This document shows, in pieces, positions 29,891 to 42,428 of a DNA stretch of 64,000 nt. Under the pieces are notes generated by a model. That model saw only the letters and a program-made list of their open reading frames with translations. It did no database searches and had not been told where the DNA came from. The stretch covers positions 1,612,001-1,676,000 of the forward strand of contig JASFAU010000001.1 in NCBI GenBank assembly GCA_039704465.1. Direction: 5' to 3'. The stretch's first letter is position 1; each line of letters opens with the position of its first letter. The translations under genes were made by a program, and so were the position numbers. This DNA is from Plasmodiophora brassicae. Lineage: Eukaryota > Endomyxa > Phytomyxea > Plasmodiophorida > Plasmodiophoridae.

Positions 29891-32800
29891 TCATGCTGAT
29901 TTGGCAGCGTCTTGTTCATGAACGGTTTGCGCCGGCACAACCACGATAGACCGCAAGGCGGCCTTTGATTCTTTGTGCTGGTCGTTAACTGTCAGGACAA
30001 CGTTGGGACCGTTAATAAACGGTTCCAAGGTGAGTGGGGTGCAAAGCTGCTCTCGTTCTGAGGCACAGAAGTTGTCGAAGCGGCTCCCTTCCTTGATCAA
30101 AGGGTCGAAGAAGGACCGGCATGACGAAAATGCTGTCAGAATCTGGTCATCGAGCAGCAATTTCGCTCTGAGTCCAAAGCTTAGACCGTGACGATGCGGT
30201 CTGATGAGTCTGCAGGTTTACCGAACTGAAATGCCTTTTCCGACTGGCTGTTTGGTTTTCACACGACGAGCCGCTTGATTGACGTCAACAGCAACAGGGT
30301 CGTCAGGGTCTACCTGAGCGGCGTGGCCGACGCCACCCCCAGCAGCTATAGCACCTATCATTGAGCAACGCATGCAAACGTTATGGTGCCGCTTCAGTAC
30401 CGTCGTCTTCGTGGTCTGGATCGATCTCGACGGACGACTTTTCAAGATCACTCATGCGTTTGTACAGCCGCGTTATCATCGCAGGCGGTATCTGGAGCCT
30501 GTTAGACGTTTCTGAAGAGACGCTCAGCAGGTGGGATACACGAGACCACTGCCCGTAGTGTACGTCGTACCTACTCCACAAAGGATGTCGATCAACGTCA
30601 ATGAGATGCCATTCGGAGATGCGTCGTCAGCAACGAGACGTGCCGCCGTCAGTTCACGAAGCAGCTCCGTTTCCGGCACCTGACGATCCATGTTTTACGA
30701 TATGGCATACGATTTGGACACAACCATGCGATTGCTAACCGGGCGATATGCGATTGCCGACGACTGGTAGCAGTCCAGCATCGGACCAGAACGAAATTGT
30801 TCGGCGTCGAAATTCGCAACCCACAGGTCGTGCCAGAAGCAGAACCAGTACGAAACGCCAACGTCGCAATCAAAATAGGCGAGCCTTTGTGTGGGGTTAG
30901 AGTCAGATTCACAAAGCGCGCCATCTGGGTCCCACGAATGGCCGTACCGCTCATAAAGCATGTCGATGTCTGCGATGTCTTTGAGACGCTGAGCTTCAGC
31001 AGGCGTGTTCCAATGGCTGCTCGTATCGTCGATCTCTGCCGCGAGAATCGCGAGCAGGTTGGCTTTCGATAGCGACCCGTTATTGTAGACGAACGCCTGA
31101 CGAAACACACCATCCATGAGCCCTTCTTGCGGCCATGGGTACCCTCTGTGAGCAAACCCAGAATTCTGGTGATAGAATGGAATGCTTCCTCTGGAACTGG
31201 TAATTGATCCAGATGGTTCGCAGGTCATTGATTCGGGATTGCTGCTCCAGCATGATGGCGGACAGCAGGGAGTGCTGTGGTACCCAGTTGTCCTGAAAGA
31301 ACGCCAGCAAAGCCGAGTTCACGTTGAACTGCCACGAAATGCCGAGGTCGTGGATCGACGCCAGATACGTCGGAAACTTATGGCTCCGACCACTGCTGTC
31401 CGTCCCAGTGCCATCCCGGTACTCGATGAAACACTGGTACGACGACAGCAAGCTCGTGTTCTTGTTGTTCGGGAGCAAGCGTATGATACCACTGCGAAAC
31501 GTGAACTGCACGTCCTCATGATCGCGTCTGAGCCCGACCGCGACGCTGATCGCTCGACGAAACAGCGTCCGGCAGGGGAACCCGTCCATGGCTTTCAGCA
31601 TAGAGCGGATGCGTCTGCGTTCTACGATAACGTCGCCATGGTTCGCCTGAAGCAGGTCGCGAAGTTTCGGTCGTTCTCCAATACTCTTCCCCTGAATGTT
31701 CCAATCCGCGTCAGCGTGCTGGAACGCGAACAGCGGATGCTTACCTTGCCAATGTCGAAGACGACTACGTCATCGCAGTCTTCGTAGTGGAGCTCAACTT
31801 GCAGAGGTGTTGTACGAATGTGCAACGTTCCGAACATTGTCTTGGATTTGCCGCCATCCATAGCCCAGTACACGTTTGGACCGTGCAAGTGCCTCATGAC
31901 TAACAACAAGTTATCGTGCATGTCCTTGTCCGTTGTGATGTCGATCAGAGTCTGGAAGTTTGACAGGTCGTCCGCCACAACCTGTACAAAGCAGTCTGTC
32001 AGTACAGGCGCTCAAGCACGACACGGTGTAGAGCATTCGACCATGTTCTCCAGGGCGCGAACTTCCAAAGACGGCACAGGTAATGGTCGCGCCGGTTCCG
32101 TAATATCGCGATGGAAGATGGAATTACTATACAGGGCACGCGATATATCCGGAACGCGCATCCTTCTCCTCTGCTGCTCACGTCTCCTCGACTCGTCGTC
32201 GAACAGATACAAGTCCCAGAATTCGTTCCAGATTCGCAGCATGCGATGACTCTCGGGGTTGAAGTCAGCGTCAAACACAGCGTAGTCGCCGACAGGTGCC
32301 ATTGACTTCGTCAAGGTGCACGTCAGGCGGCGACGAAAGTGACGGCGAATCAAAGGTCGTACCCTGCGTACAGAAACCGCAACTTCATTATCCAGGCACC
32401 TGATTACAGCAGGCATTGCACGTACCGCAGGAGGGCATTGGCCAACATTTGCACAGCACAATACAGTTCGACGCAAATTAGGATAACCCCAAACAGGAAC
32501 TCGATCGACTGTCCGCCACTGTCCAGAAGCACAATTGCAGTGATGGCGAGGGCGCAAACGCGCAACCGCATGTGAAGAGTATCCAGGCTGGGATCCGAGT
32601 ACCGCGAGCGACGGAATTCGGCTGACGTCCAGTAACCGACGACCATTATTAGGCCCACCCCGGTAAGATACGACAGAGCCGGCATCTAAGCAACCGTGTC
32701 AGTTATCATCGCGATACCTCTGTACGGTCTGACTGGGAAACGGACCGCCCCCGACCAAACGCAAACATTGCCCAAGATGACGCCAAGCAGCTTGACGCGT

Positions 32801-34130
32801 AGCATGTAGGGTTTGGACTGAGCGCACCACGCCGAGTAAGGCGCGTACAGGAACTTTAACGGGTAGTCATCTTCAATGACGCGATGACTATACTCGATCT
32901 ATGGGGAACGACGTCATCATCTGATGTACTGCCTCGTGCAAACAGCAACGTTACCGCTGCCTTTTGCTCTTCCATGGCGATCAGCTCAGAGGCCTCGATC
33001 GATTTGTCGACTGGAATGGCCATGGGCCGGTGCCGCTCAACAGCGTTCTGAACGATGTGCGGGAATGCGATGAGGTACAGCACTAGGGCAGCGAACGATG
33101 TGACTCCGCCGACAACAATGCTGTTGAAGGCAAAGGTTCACCTTGCCGCTCATAAAATGACGCCACGACAATGTATACCTGGCCAGTGGAGCCCCATTGA
33201 AGAAGTGCTGTGATTCATATACGACTTCGAGCGCGTATCTTGCCGTTGGAAGGTATAGGAACGACATGATGCCGAACAGAATCGACACCTGATTCGTAGC
33301 CGTTTTCAGCGGTCGAAGAGCCGGTAGGCCAGGTATCGATAGGGCAGTATCGACGTCGCGACCTGTACATGCACCATTGAGGTTTACGAACAGACGACGG
33401 TATGATAATGAGCTACAGATGAGTGCTGCGATCCCTGTTAAAGCAGACATCGCGATGACCAGGACGTAGAAGATGGCGAGATTGGCCGAGGCGGGCAGCA
33501 AATCTTCAAAATATAAGCCAAAGACACGAAGAGCCGGCAGGTAGACGAATGCGAAGGACGAGCTCGGGTAAGCCATGATGAATGGAATGAGAATCGACAC
33601 CATTTGAAAGAAATCGATCAGAATCTCGAAGAGCGCGAGCTGCTGGAACGGATCTGTGCTCGACCCGCCTACACGCGATCCCGACCGTTCAGTTTCCAGT
33701 GGTCTGGCAAACCACAACATTGAAAAACTAACTAGTCTTCTTGCCAACAGCGCATACAGGAAACTGGAAATCGACGGGCGGATTCCGCTTCGCCCGCCCG
33801 AACTGGGGGGCCACCGCCCAGCCTGCGGGACACACGTTGGCGAAGAAATCGGCCACGACGCTGTCCATAACTGACCTCGCCGAACGGCGTTCTTCATAAC
33901 GCGCTGACCGCACCTGTCAATTAGCGATTGCTGAGGCACAGATTCGTCGCCCTCGGCGCGTGCTGCAAGTCCATGGCGGAACTCGCCAAATATCTACGAC
34001 GACCGGATGCTTGCCTGCGTAGATCCTGCACGTCATCCCCACGCCCGCCTTCATCGAATGCCAAACAACGTCGGCGCCCGTGCCCCGTCGCCAACGCGAC
34101 CCTCGCAATGAACACGAGGGACCTGAAGAA
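29891..34130 (-). CDS. Large multi-pass membrane protein, family not recognised (pecanex-like?)
   Basis: One long multi-exon gene read on the minus strand. The 5' half carries many hydrophobic segments: FEILIDFFQMVSILIPFIMA; FAFVYLPALRVFGLY; LAIFYVLVIAMSALTGIAAL; TNQVSILFGIMSFLYLP; SFAALVLYLIAFPHIVQNA; LRVCALAITAIVLLDSG; FLFGVILICVELYCAVQML. The 3' half is a long soluble region: GPNVYWAMDGGKSKTMFGTL, LHYEDCDDVVVFDIG, GSLSKANLLAILAAEIDD, YWFCFWHDLWVANFD, KLLLDDQILTAF, FFDPLIKEGSRFDNFC. It ends VNDQHKESKAALRSIVVV...DAAKSA. Short introns are visible, for example GTTAGCAATC...GATCGTCAG after AYRP and GTAAACCTG...GTCTAAG after GISV. The topology (many helices, then a large C-terminal domain with an ND...K.ALR element) recalls pecanex proteins, but I am not sure. 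The start is unresolved, between about 33940 and 34130. Confidence 0.55.
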
Positions 34131-34154
34131 GACCGAAACCAGACCGACAGAACT

Positions 34155-34553
34155 GCAGCTCCGGAGGCCACTGATCTCGGTGATCAGTGGTCGCCTGAGA
34201 TGCAGTTCTGACTGATCTCAGTGATCAGTGGTCGCCTGAGCTGCAGTTCTGACTGATCCGTGATCAGTGGTCGCCTGAGCTGCAGTTTTGATCAGTGATC
34301 AGTGATCAGTGGTCGCCTGGGCTGCAGTTTTGATCAGTGATCAGTGGTCGCCTGAGCTGCAGTTCTGACTGATCAGTGATCAGTGGTCGCCTGAGCTGCA
34401 GTTCTGACTGATCAGTGATCAGTGGTCGCCTGAGCTGCAGTTTTGATCAGTGATCAGTGATCAGTAGTCGCCTGGGCTGCAGTTTTGATCAGTGATCAGT
34501 GGTCGCCTGAGCTGCAGTTCTGACTGATCAGTGGTCACTGGTCAGTCGGAGAT
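34155..34553. repeat. Nine-copy TGATCA/CTGCAG minisatellite with higher-order structure
   Basis: Nine copies of GGTCGCCTGAGCTGCAGTT (variants GGG for GAG) are separated by one to three TGATCAGTGATCAGT palindromic modules, unit length about 34-43 bases. A three-unit block beginning near 34279 is repeated almost exactly beginning near 34434, a period of about 155 bases. The array fills the space between the membrane-protein gene (-) and SPC25 (+). Confidence 0.9.
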
Positions 34554-34669
34554 CGGCGTGTCAGCCGGACGGGGGCAACAACAACGCCCCAGTCCGCGCG
34601 GGCCAGGCCTGCGCATGGGTTTTGTTTTGGCCGCGTTCGAACGGGTTCGAGACCCGGTCAGCCAGCCCC

Positions 34670-35383
34670 ATGTCGGAGAAGGCGACGTCGTTCGCGATCA
34701 AGGAGTCCATGGGATCGTTCCGCGAGAAGTTTGACGCGTTCGTCGCGTCGACGGAGGCGGCGATGCGGGCGCGCAGTCGCCAGCACGCCGCGACGATCGC
34801 GAACAACGAGAACGTGCTGGCGGAGCTGACCGACCGCGAGAATCGCCTGCAGGACGAGGCCCTATCTGCTGCGCGTGCGGCCAAGATGGCGGAACTCGAA
34901 GCGGCAGCCAGCTCGGCGAAACGGCAGCAGCTGGATTCTGAGGCCCGTTCGCTGCCGAAAAGCGTCGAAAGCGCCGAGACATCGCGCATCGACGCCGAAC
35001 GCCGCCTCGAGCAACGACAAGCGCAGGTGGGGAACATCCACAAGGCGAACGTTCAGCATCTGCGAGCCTTATCGCAAATGATCCTATTGTACAAGCTGCG
35101 GTTGGGGCTGGACTTTGAGGTCGTCGAGGAGGAGGGCGGCAGCGGATCCGATTTGAGGTTAACGTTCTCTGGGCTGGGGCCGCGTGCCGATCGTACGGCC
35201 AGCTTCACGATCCTCGTCGCCGACGGCAAGTATGACGTCAAAAGCTGTCACCCTGTTGTCCCTGGCGTTGCCGACCTGCTCTCCGAACTGAACGCAACCG
35301 ACGACCTGAGCTGGTTCGTGCAGGTCATGCGGAAGCGTTTCCAGGAATCATTCGAGGCCGATCGCTCAGGACAGCGTCGCTGA
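34670..35383 (+). CDS. SPC25: Kinetochore protein Spc25 (NDC80 complex)
   Basis: Subunit of the NDC80 kinetochore complex that pairs with Spc24 and links microtubule-binding Ndc80/Nuf2 to the centromere. About 237 residues, intronless. Residues 1-140 form a long coiled coil (REKFDAFVASTEAAMRARSR; ELTDRENRLQDEALSAARAA; SRIDAERRLEQRQAQVGNIH). The C-terminal globular RWD-like domain starts at LLYKLRLGLDFEVVEEE and continues with LRLTFSGLGP, ASFTILVADGKYDVKSCHP, the DLLSELNATDDLSWFVQVM helix and KRFQESF. Domain order and length fit Spc25. The start at 34670 (MSEKATSF) is preferred because upstream sequence reads into the minisatellite flank. Confidence 0.85.
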   Translation: MSEKATSFAIKESMGSFREKFDAFVASTEAAMRARSRQHAATIANNENVLAELTDRENRLQDEALSAARAAKMAELEAAASSAKRQQLDSEARSLPKSVESAETSRIDAERRLEQRQAQVGNIHKANVQHLRALSQMILLYKLRLGLDFEVVEEEGGSGSDLRLTFSGLGPRADRTASFTILVADGKYDVKSCHPVVPGVADLLSELNATDDLSWFVQVMRKRFQESFEADRSGQRR

Positions 35384-35408
35384 GACGGTGCGCTTCGAAT
35401 TCACTGTG

Positions 35409-36157
35409 TTATATGAGTAATCCAGACTGCGCTGTTGGCTGGAGTGATTCGTGTCGTGAAGCGACCGTTCGCCGATGGTCGTCCCTGCAGTGTCGTGCCC
35501 AGTCGATGGCGAATCCGGACGGGAGGAAATCGACGATCGTCGCTGGGCGACCCCCGACGACGGTACCGGGAGCCACGACGGTATCGGGAGGAACAACGGC
35601 ACCGGGCAGCACTCTGCAACAGGGGCTACCGTCACGTCGTCAGCTGACACCTGAGCCGTGCCCGCATGCCATCGCCATGGATACGGACCCGATAACGCAA
35701 CGCTCGCCGACGATTGCACCCTCCATGATATGCCTAGGCGAGCCAATCAGCAGTGCCGAACCGCGAAGAGTTCGATCTTCCGAACAGACGTGTTGCAATC
35801 AACCATCGTCGCTTGCACCGTGGCGTTCCGCTCGATGATGACGTTGTCGAGGATCGCACATGGAAGGTACTTCCGGTCGGACGGGCCCGCCGACGGCGCC
35901 GACGCCGGTTGCACTTTGGCGCCCTCACCAATTCGACAGTACTGCCCAATGCTGACGGCAGCGCGGTCGGCCCGGATGACGGCGCCCTTGCATATGATGG
36001 AGCATCCGCTGACAACGATCCGTTCAGGACACGCCAGGTCCGCTTGCCGGCTGACTATGTTCCGCGATGAGGTCAGCACCGAAGCAGAGTGGTCGATGAC
36101 GACCGGCGAGGCGACGGCCGACGCCACCCGATCAACGAAATCGCCCGCCGCTTCCAT
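35409..36157 (-). CDS. DCTN5: Dynactin subunit 5 (p25), left-handed beta-helix protein
   Basis: Component of the pointed-end complex of dynactin, which tethers dynein cargo. Hexapeptide-repeat pattern: SRNIVSRQADL, ERIVVSGCSIICKGAVIRAD, AVSIGQYCRIGEGAKVQP, YLPCAILDNVIIERNATVQA, CNTSVRKIELFA. After an intron comes GAIVGERCVI, then a long GTCCGTATCC...GTTGCAG intron and VLPGAVVPPDTVVAPGTVVG followed by GRPATIVDFLPSG. The N-terminal S-x-N-x-V-S-R-Q element is characteristic of p25. The C-terminus after FLPSG is divergent from animal p25. About 200 residues in three or more exons. Its neighbours (Spc25, coiled-coil protein) are not functionally linked. Confidence 0.8.
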
Positions 36158-36219
36158 ATTTGGCGCAACTCAGTGAAATAGGTCCATATTAGTATAACCG
36201 ATACGATAGGTTTACGGTC

Positions 36220-37481
36220 TCATGATTCGTCGTATGACGACAGATATCTGGCTAGGCGCGCTTCCCGACTTTGCACGTCGGTCTCGCGGGCGGCGATCTT
36301 CTCGCTCTGGAGCTGGAGCTCCTCGCTCCACTTGGCCAGCCTTCTGGCCAGTACATCCTGGGCGGCCGCCTTCTCCTCCAGCGTGGCGACCCTCCTGGAC
36401 AGTTCTCGTTCCCGTTCGTTCAGGTCGGTGTCAGCCTCCTCGAGCGACCTGTCGAGTTCTTCGTTGCGCGCGACGACTTCCGCCTCCCTGCCCGCGATTT
36501 CTGATAGGCGGTCGTCCAGCTGCGCCACCAAGTCGTCTACTTGGCGATTGCGTTCCTCGCATATGGCCCTCTGTCGGCGGAGATCCTCCTCCCTTTCGAC
36601 GAGGCCGGCCAGCTTGCCCTCGTAGTCTCTGACGATCTCGCGGGCCTCCCTTTCGCGGCATTCCAGTTGCGCTTCTCGGTCGTTCAGGTCCGATTCGCGC
36701 TTCCGCGCGCTAGCCATTGTGGACGCAGCAGCGTTTTCGGTCTCAATCGCGGCCGTTTCTCTCAGCGCAACATCAACTTCGCGTGTGGCAACGCGCGCCT
36801 CCCGCTCATCCAACCGCCTGGAGCGCTCCTCGAGAGCGCTCTCGGTAGCCGAGAATTGGCGTTCGCGTTCGGCAATGCGCGCCTCTGCCTCCTTCAGCTT
36901 CTCGGCACGGTAGTTTGTCATGTAGCGCTGCTCGACGAGTTTGGCCTTGTCGGCTCGAAGGGCGTCGCGCTCGTCAACGAGTTTCTCCTTCTGGGAACGC
37001 AGCTCGGCATCACGCATTCGAACCTCCTCCCGGTGAGCTTGTTCTCTGGCTTTCAGCTCCCGGTTCCGTTGTTCGTACGTGTTAGCAATGCGCTGCTTCC
37101 ATGCCTCCAGCTGTGTTTGCCATTCTGCACCCACAATTAGGGACGGATCAGGCCTACAGGTTCATTGTTTCGCTACCTGACAGCTCAGCGTAGCGAGTTG
37201 AGTATCGTTCATCTTCGTCCGCTCTCCGTCTATCCTAACGAGTCACGAAAGAGTTGGGATTCGGACAATGCGAGCACGTGTCGTCGACGAGCGAGACCCA
37301 CACCGTCGTGGAACGGCTTCACCGTAACCGATTGGGCCCAGGCACGGACGGGGCTCGAAGTCGGCAGCGGCAGCTCGTTGAACACCAGGCGAGATATATC
37401 CGGCATAGGACGCATGTTCTCGCGATCTGCAATGCCAACGCCACGACTGGCGCGCCGGGAACTGATACCGTCGTCTTCCAT
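36220..37481 (-). CDS. Long coiled-coil protein with repeated RE-xx-V/L-xx-RE heptads
   Basis: Exon 1 (37481 to about 37248) encodes a disordered start, MEDDGISSRRASRGVG...LPLPTSSPVRAWAQSV. A roughly 110-base intron (GTGACTCG...GGGTGCAG) joins it to WQTQLEAWKQRIANTYEQ. The second exon is one uninterrupted alpha-helical coiled coil of about 300 residues, Glu/Arg/Ala/Leu-rich with no Pro: KLKEAEARIAERERQF, RRLDEREARVATREVDVAL, LNDREAQLECREREAREI, DLNERERELSRRVATLEEKA. It ends YLSSYDES. I do not recognise a family; it may be a cytoskeletal or scaffolding protein. The intron length is unusual for this window, so a small exon could be hidden in it. Confidence 0.65.
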
Positions 37482-37779
37482 GGTGCCGACCGCGGCGGCG
37501 ACGACAGAGACGGCTCAAAGTCGCCCAAATATTCCGCCCCAAAAACAGACCATTTTTTTTGGGTCGCGCACGTCGAAGGGCCCGGCCCCCGCGCCCAGTG
37601 CGCCCTAGCTGCAGCGTAGGTATATCCCCTTCGCAGGCGACCTCCAGCGTGATGTTCACGATATTCAGTCGGCCTCATCCATCAATCGAAACTCAAGAGT
37701 GGTGCTTCAGCGTTTCCGACAGTTGGCCATTTGTTTTCCATAGATGACCCGGGTCCAAAGATGCCTTTGTCATAGGACT

Positions 37780-40700
37780 TCATTTGAAACCAGACTGCAT
37801 GCCAGCATCGTACAGCTTTTGGATCACTGTGGCAATCGTCCCGTCCGCGGCAAGCTCGTTGTATTTCCTGTGCGCCGTTTAGAGCAGCAAGGTATACCAA
37901 TGACGAATGCGATTACCGGTAGAGTAAAAGGGCAGTACGAGCATCTTCGATGGAGTCATGATGCGATTTCTGGACTTGGATGCCCAGAACGAGCTGCGCG
38001 AGGAATCGTAACGACAGGTACCGTCGGCCTTGGATCCAGAACAGTTCGACAGTGTCTTTAACCTGGGAACTTGGTACGTAAAGGTTGATAATCTGCACAC
38101 GCATGAATGATGTTCTACAAAGGATCAATGCCGGGAGGTGGATCAAACCTGGAAGTCTTTCTTGAGCCCGTGCCCGATAAAGCAGACACCTTTATCGACA
38201 AGCGACCGGAGCACGATGTACGTCCGCTTCAGTGTTGTCAAGTGCTTCGCTGACACGCTGTCCATGACGCGACTAAGAGCAATACTTCCTATTGGCTAAC
38301 ACGAGTCACCTGGGATCAAGGTCTCCTGGATGAACACCTACGGATCCACAGGTTCGTCAGGGACCAAACAACACGTCCGCTTCCCTGATACGTACCGCTG
38401 AATTCCGTTAAATAATCCACAATGGTCTCTCTCGACTGGATATAGTAATCGATGAAAGGTTCACCTGCAAGAAACCTTGTGGGTTACGTCCAAAAGGGAT
38501 GCCCGGATTCTTACAAGCCATGTCGCCTTCTCCTCGTAGGACAGAAACACGAGCAAGTGACAGTCGGTTTGGTCGTGTCACGACACGGTTACCGTCTTGG
38601 ATCTCGACTTCCTCCTTCTCGACAGATACGAACTCGCAATCGATAGCGACAAGAGTTCCCTGCTCATTGGATCAGCGGTTGGCAGTAAAACGGTTCGATA
38701 GCTCACCTTCCCGAGGCGCTCGTTTGGTCCCAGCCGTGTGAAAGTTAGTGGCGTGCGTCGCGCGAAAGACGGGACCTGACAGCAATGTTGGATTGCAACC
38801 GATCAGGGCATACTCGCCTATCAGCATTACCCTGGGACTAGGATTACTCCATATGTCAAAGTCCTGGGTTGGGCACTGAACCCGTTCCCTAGTTACTCGG
38901 GTGTCAAACGACCGGCGGCGATATATGACCAGGCAGGGCTATAGAGGATCAACATCAACCTGTGCAATATCGTCGACGAAACGGCGGCCCCGAACAAACG
39001 TACATGCTTCCAGATATACGAGAAGTTCACTGCTTCTTGCAGAGTGGATGGATTGAGTGCGAAATCGTTAAAGAGGACCCATTCGTTGTCGTCAGTTCGG
39101 ATATGAGCCACAAGATGTTCCTCGCTGTAGCCGCTGAGCACCGATCCTTTCTCGGGCGGGGCCGTGTCCAGCACTTGAGCGATAACAACAGCGAGATCAT
39201 ATACAGCGCGGAATTCGCTGATGTCATCTTCGACGTCGTCGCCAACTGCTCAGAAACAACAATAATCAGCGCGTGCATTACCAGTTATAGCACGCGTACC
39301 TCGTTGCACTGCAGGTTTACCATCCGATGTTTTGATGTCGAGGAGAATTGATGAAGGAAGCCAAGGTGCGTCAGACACAGGCTCGCTGCCGACGTTACTC
39401 TTCGGCGGCGGTCGCCAATGCGCGAGATCCTGCTCTGTTCTGTAGGACAAAGCCAGGTAATTAGTCGGGTAGATGCAACGCAAACGGGATGCATACTTGA
39501 TGTGTGCCGCAAGAACCAGTGCATTGGGAAGACGATGGATGCATTTGACAATCTTATTGGGTGTATACGCGTTGCAGTGAGAGCACCAGACCCGCATCTG
39601 GTAACTCTGCCACAGGCTCTCAACAAGCACCGATTCGAATGTTGCTCTGCCACTAGGCGGATACACAAGTTTGATCTGAGAGAGCCGCCGTTTAGACAAC
39701 TAGACATATCGACGCGCTGGCACGGGCAGCTTACCTGAAACAGAGTTGATGACCTGCGGCTAACGTGGCTATCGGTGCCAAGACACTCAATGGCATGCGA
39801 CACCTCGGAGCCGAATACGAATTTGATTAAAGATGATGGTGCGCCAGGCTGCAAGACGTATTTCATAAACATTACAAGCATGTACAGAAAGTATTCGCCA
39901 TACATTCTGTTCGCCTTCCTTGCTGAGATATTCAAGGACAAAAGCGAAAAAGTGCTGTATGCGCACAGATATCGACGAATCCGCTGACGGGTCAGCTGTG
40001 TCAAGTAGATTTAAAGCTGTGGCCTCAGGAATCTGAGGCGACGCGTCAATTCGGATTGACATCCCGAACATGCCTATTTGTTACCAATTTGACAACCCGA
40101 AGCACGTTTCGAGGTTCAACTGGACGCTCCTTCTGGTTCGCCATCATGTGGAACAGGAAACCGAGCTCACACCTGTTCATGGTGAGCAATTGAGTCGAAT
40201 GGAAACATTGCCCATAATATACATTAGACATATTTCACGATCACAAACATGGTTCATCATGTGCACTCGGACGGGAACGATAAAGAACAGGGCCTGACAA
40301 AGGGCATCGTCAAACACGATCCCGTGACATGCTAACGCTAACCGCACCTGAAACGCGGAATTGCAGTAAGAGTTCGGGAACAAATTGTCGAGGCCGCAAT
40401 ACGATGTGTGATTATGGGATGAGAAATTGAAGTCGTTTGTGCCCAGTCGGCCGCTCTTGACAACCGCGCGGGCATAACCCTATCGGAGGCAGGTGAGTTC
40501 ACCAATCATAAAGTCGCCACTGCAAATGTACCGACCTTCTCAACAAGGGACTTTGAATCTGGCATATCTCCAGGGAGCGGCAGTTTAGACAACCCTGCTT
40601 GGACGCGGCGACGTCGCGCACGATGAGCCGTTGTGAATTGCCGAATAGACGCGATATGGTTCCGCTTAAACGCCCGTTTGGTTGAGACCGGGGCGATACC

Positions 40701-42388
40701 CAGACCGTCCTTCCAAATCAAACCGGGGATCTCCCGTACATCAACGGGATACATGTCCAGAGCGACTTTGTTCTTCGTGATTTCGTGGTCCCATGTGGAG
40801 AGCAGGGCTTCAGCGCAATCAGGGACGTCTCCCACCGCGGAAAGCGATCCTTCCTCGAAGTCTAGCGTAATCGAGCAATCGTGACCCGGTTCCAGCGCTG
40901 GCTCCGGCTCCTGACCGTAGGCCGATGTGTGAAATTGCTCATCGTCGTCATCGATATCGTTCCACAGTGTTGCTGAGCCATCAGTGTGGCCAAATACAAT
41001 ACCACCAGACAGGCCGGTTGCCACGACGGTTATATCCGAGCCGCAATCCATCTGGGAGACCGATGTTAGAGGTTAAGACCATGTAAGTAATGAGGTGCGG
41101 GTGGGATACAGGGAAAGCTGGCGCCGGCGTCGACAGATCATTTGCGTCGATCAGCTGAACAGTTCGAGAGGACCGTGATACGGCAAGGAGCGTCGACCCG
41201 GAAACTTGATCGATCCAGTGCAAAGTCGTAATGGGAACAGGTGCCGGGACGGGCGATAGCTCCCTGAACGTCCGAAGGTCGTATACCTTGAGCGTCGCAT
41301 CAGGAACGAATTCATACATTCCTCTACGAAACCATTGATGTCAACAATTAGGAAGATTGTGAAAGTCAAATATCGTCACCACACACCTTCTGGAGTACCC
41401 AGCCGTGATAAGCAGGTTCTGATAAGAAGCGAGGTCAGCCAGGGCGCCTTGATGCGCAACGACGGTGTGAACTCTCTCGAACGTTCGCGGATCACGCAGA
41501 TCAACGGACCCAGTCGACAGGCCGATGCAGAGAGCACGAGAGTCACCCGACATGACCAAGCGATGTACGGGAGCAGTTGGACTAATGTTCTGCGACGATA
41601 AACGTATTAGAGTTCCATTACAGCAGATGCGATACGTCGCATCCCACCAGTTGATCAATGCGGTTGTTGGCATAGTTGTACGTCACCAGCACGCCGTGGT
41701 CTGTGCCAATCAACAGAGACTGTTGACCGGTATGGGAATGCTGCAAGTGCGACGTCGCCGCGCCCACAACAGCAGGCATCAGACATGACGATCGCGAATG
41801 ACAGCCCATCGTGTTATAATAGACGCCATCTGACGCTATGCTTGTCACCCCAATCGCGTCAGCAATCAGCCCCCTAATCGGTCCTGTTGGCATTGATTTC
41901 CAGATGAATTACTGGTTTGAACACAAACACACTTTCCCATGGTATATTACCTCCAGGGGAAACAAACGCAGCCGAGTAAGAGTTTAGTTCTGGGATATCG
42001 TGACAAGAGATACGGCCGGTCTCGTCACCGAACCAGACGACCTCATGCGTCGGGCTGAACGCCGCCGACGTAATTGGTGTCGAGTGGTCGAACGTGATCT
42101 GGGCAGACGATAGCGGCGTCCATGGGAAGTCAATGAAATCCGTCCAGTCCATAATGCGGCCGACGTCAAGCTGACAAATCTACTGACAGCATTTCCTGGC
42201 CACAGTCGCAAGTCAAACGACCGATCAGGTTCAGGCAGTGCCAGAGCACAAAAAGCGTGAACAGCTGCTCGAAACTTTTTCGGAGAATCTGCGGCAGCAA
42301 CAGCCCCAGCGCCCAAGGACTCATCCGTCCCGCCGGTACCGGTCCTCCCAGTCCCGGACCAGGCCTCTTGTGACATAAAGTACTTCAT
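37780..42388 (-). CDS. PAN2: PAN2, catalytic subunit of the PAN2-PAN3 deadenylase
   Basis: Removes poly(A) tails from mRNA. The N-terminal WD40 propeller runs 42152 to about 40990 ([68 protein letters not shown]). The central inactive UCH-like domain (about 40500-38890) contains [34 protein letters not shown] and [17 protein letters not shown]. The C-terminal DEDDh exonuclease reads [65 protein letters not shown] and [15 protein letters not shown], so all acidic and His catalytic residues are present. The last exon encodes [20 protein letters not shown] and ends SGFK, stop at 37780-37782. More than ten exons. The exact first exon is unsure; Met at 42152 (MDWTDF) is an alternative start. PAN3 is not in the window. 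Confidence 0.92.
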
Positions 42389-42428
42389 GCCATAAATAGA
42401 CCCATGTCATTCCAATGAAAGTTCCCTA

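Noticed and set aside
34155..34553. Regular repeats resembling a CRISPR array
   Set aside because: The organism is eukaryotic, the units are tandem with no unique spacers, and there are no cas genes.
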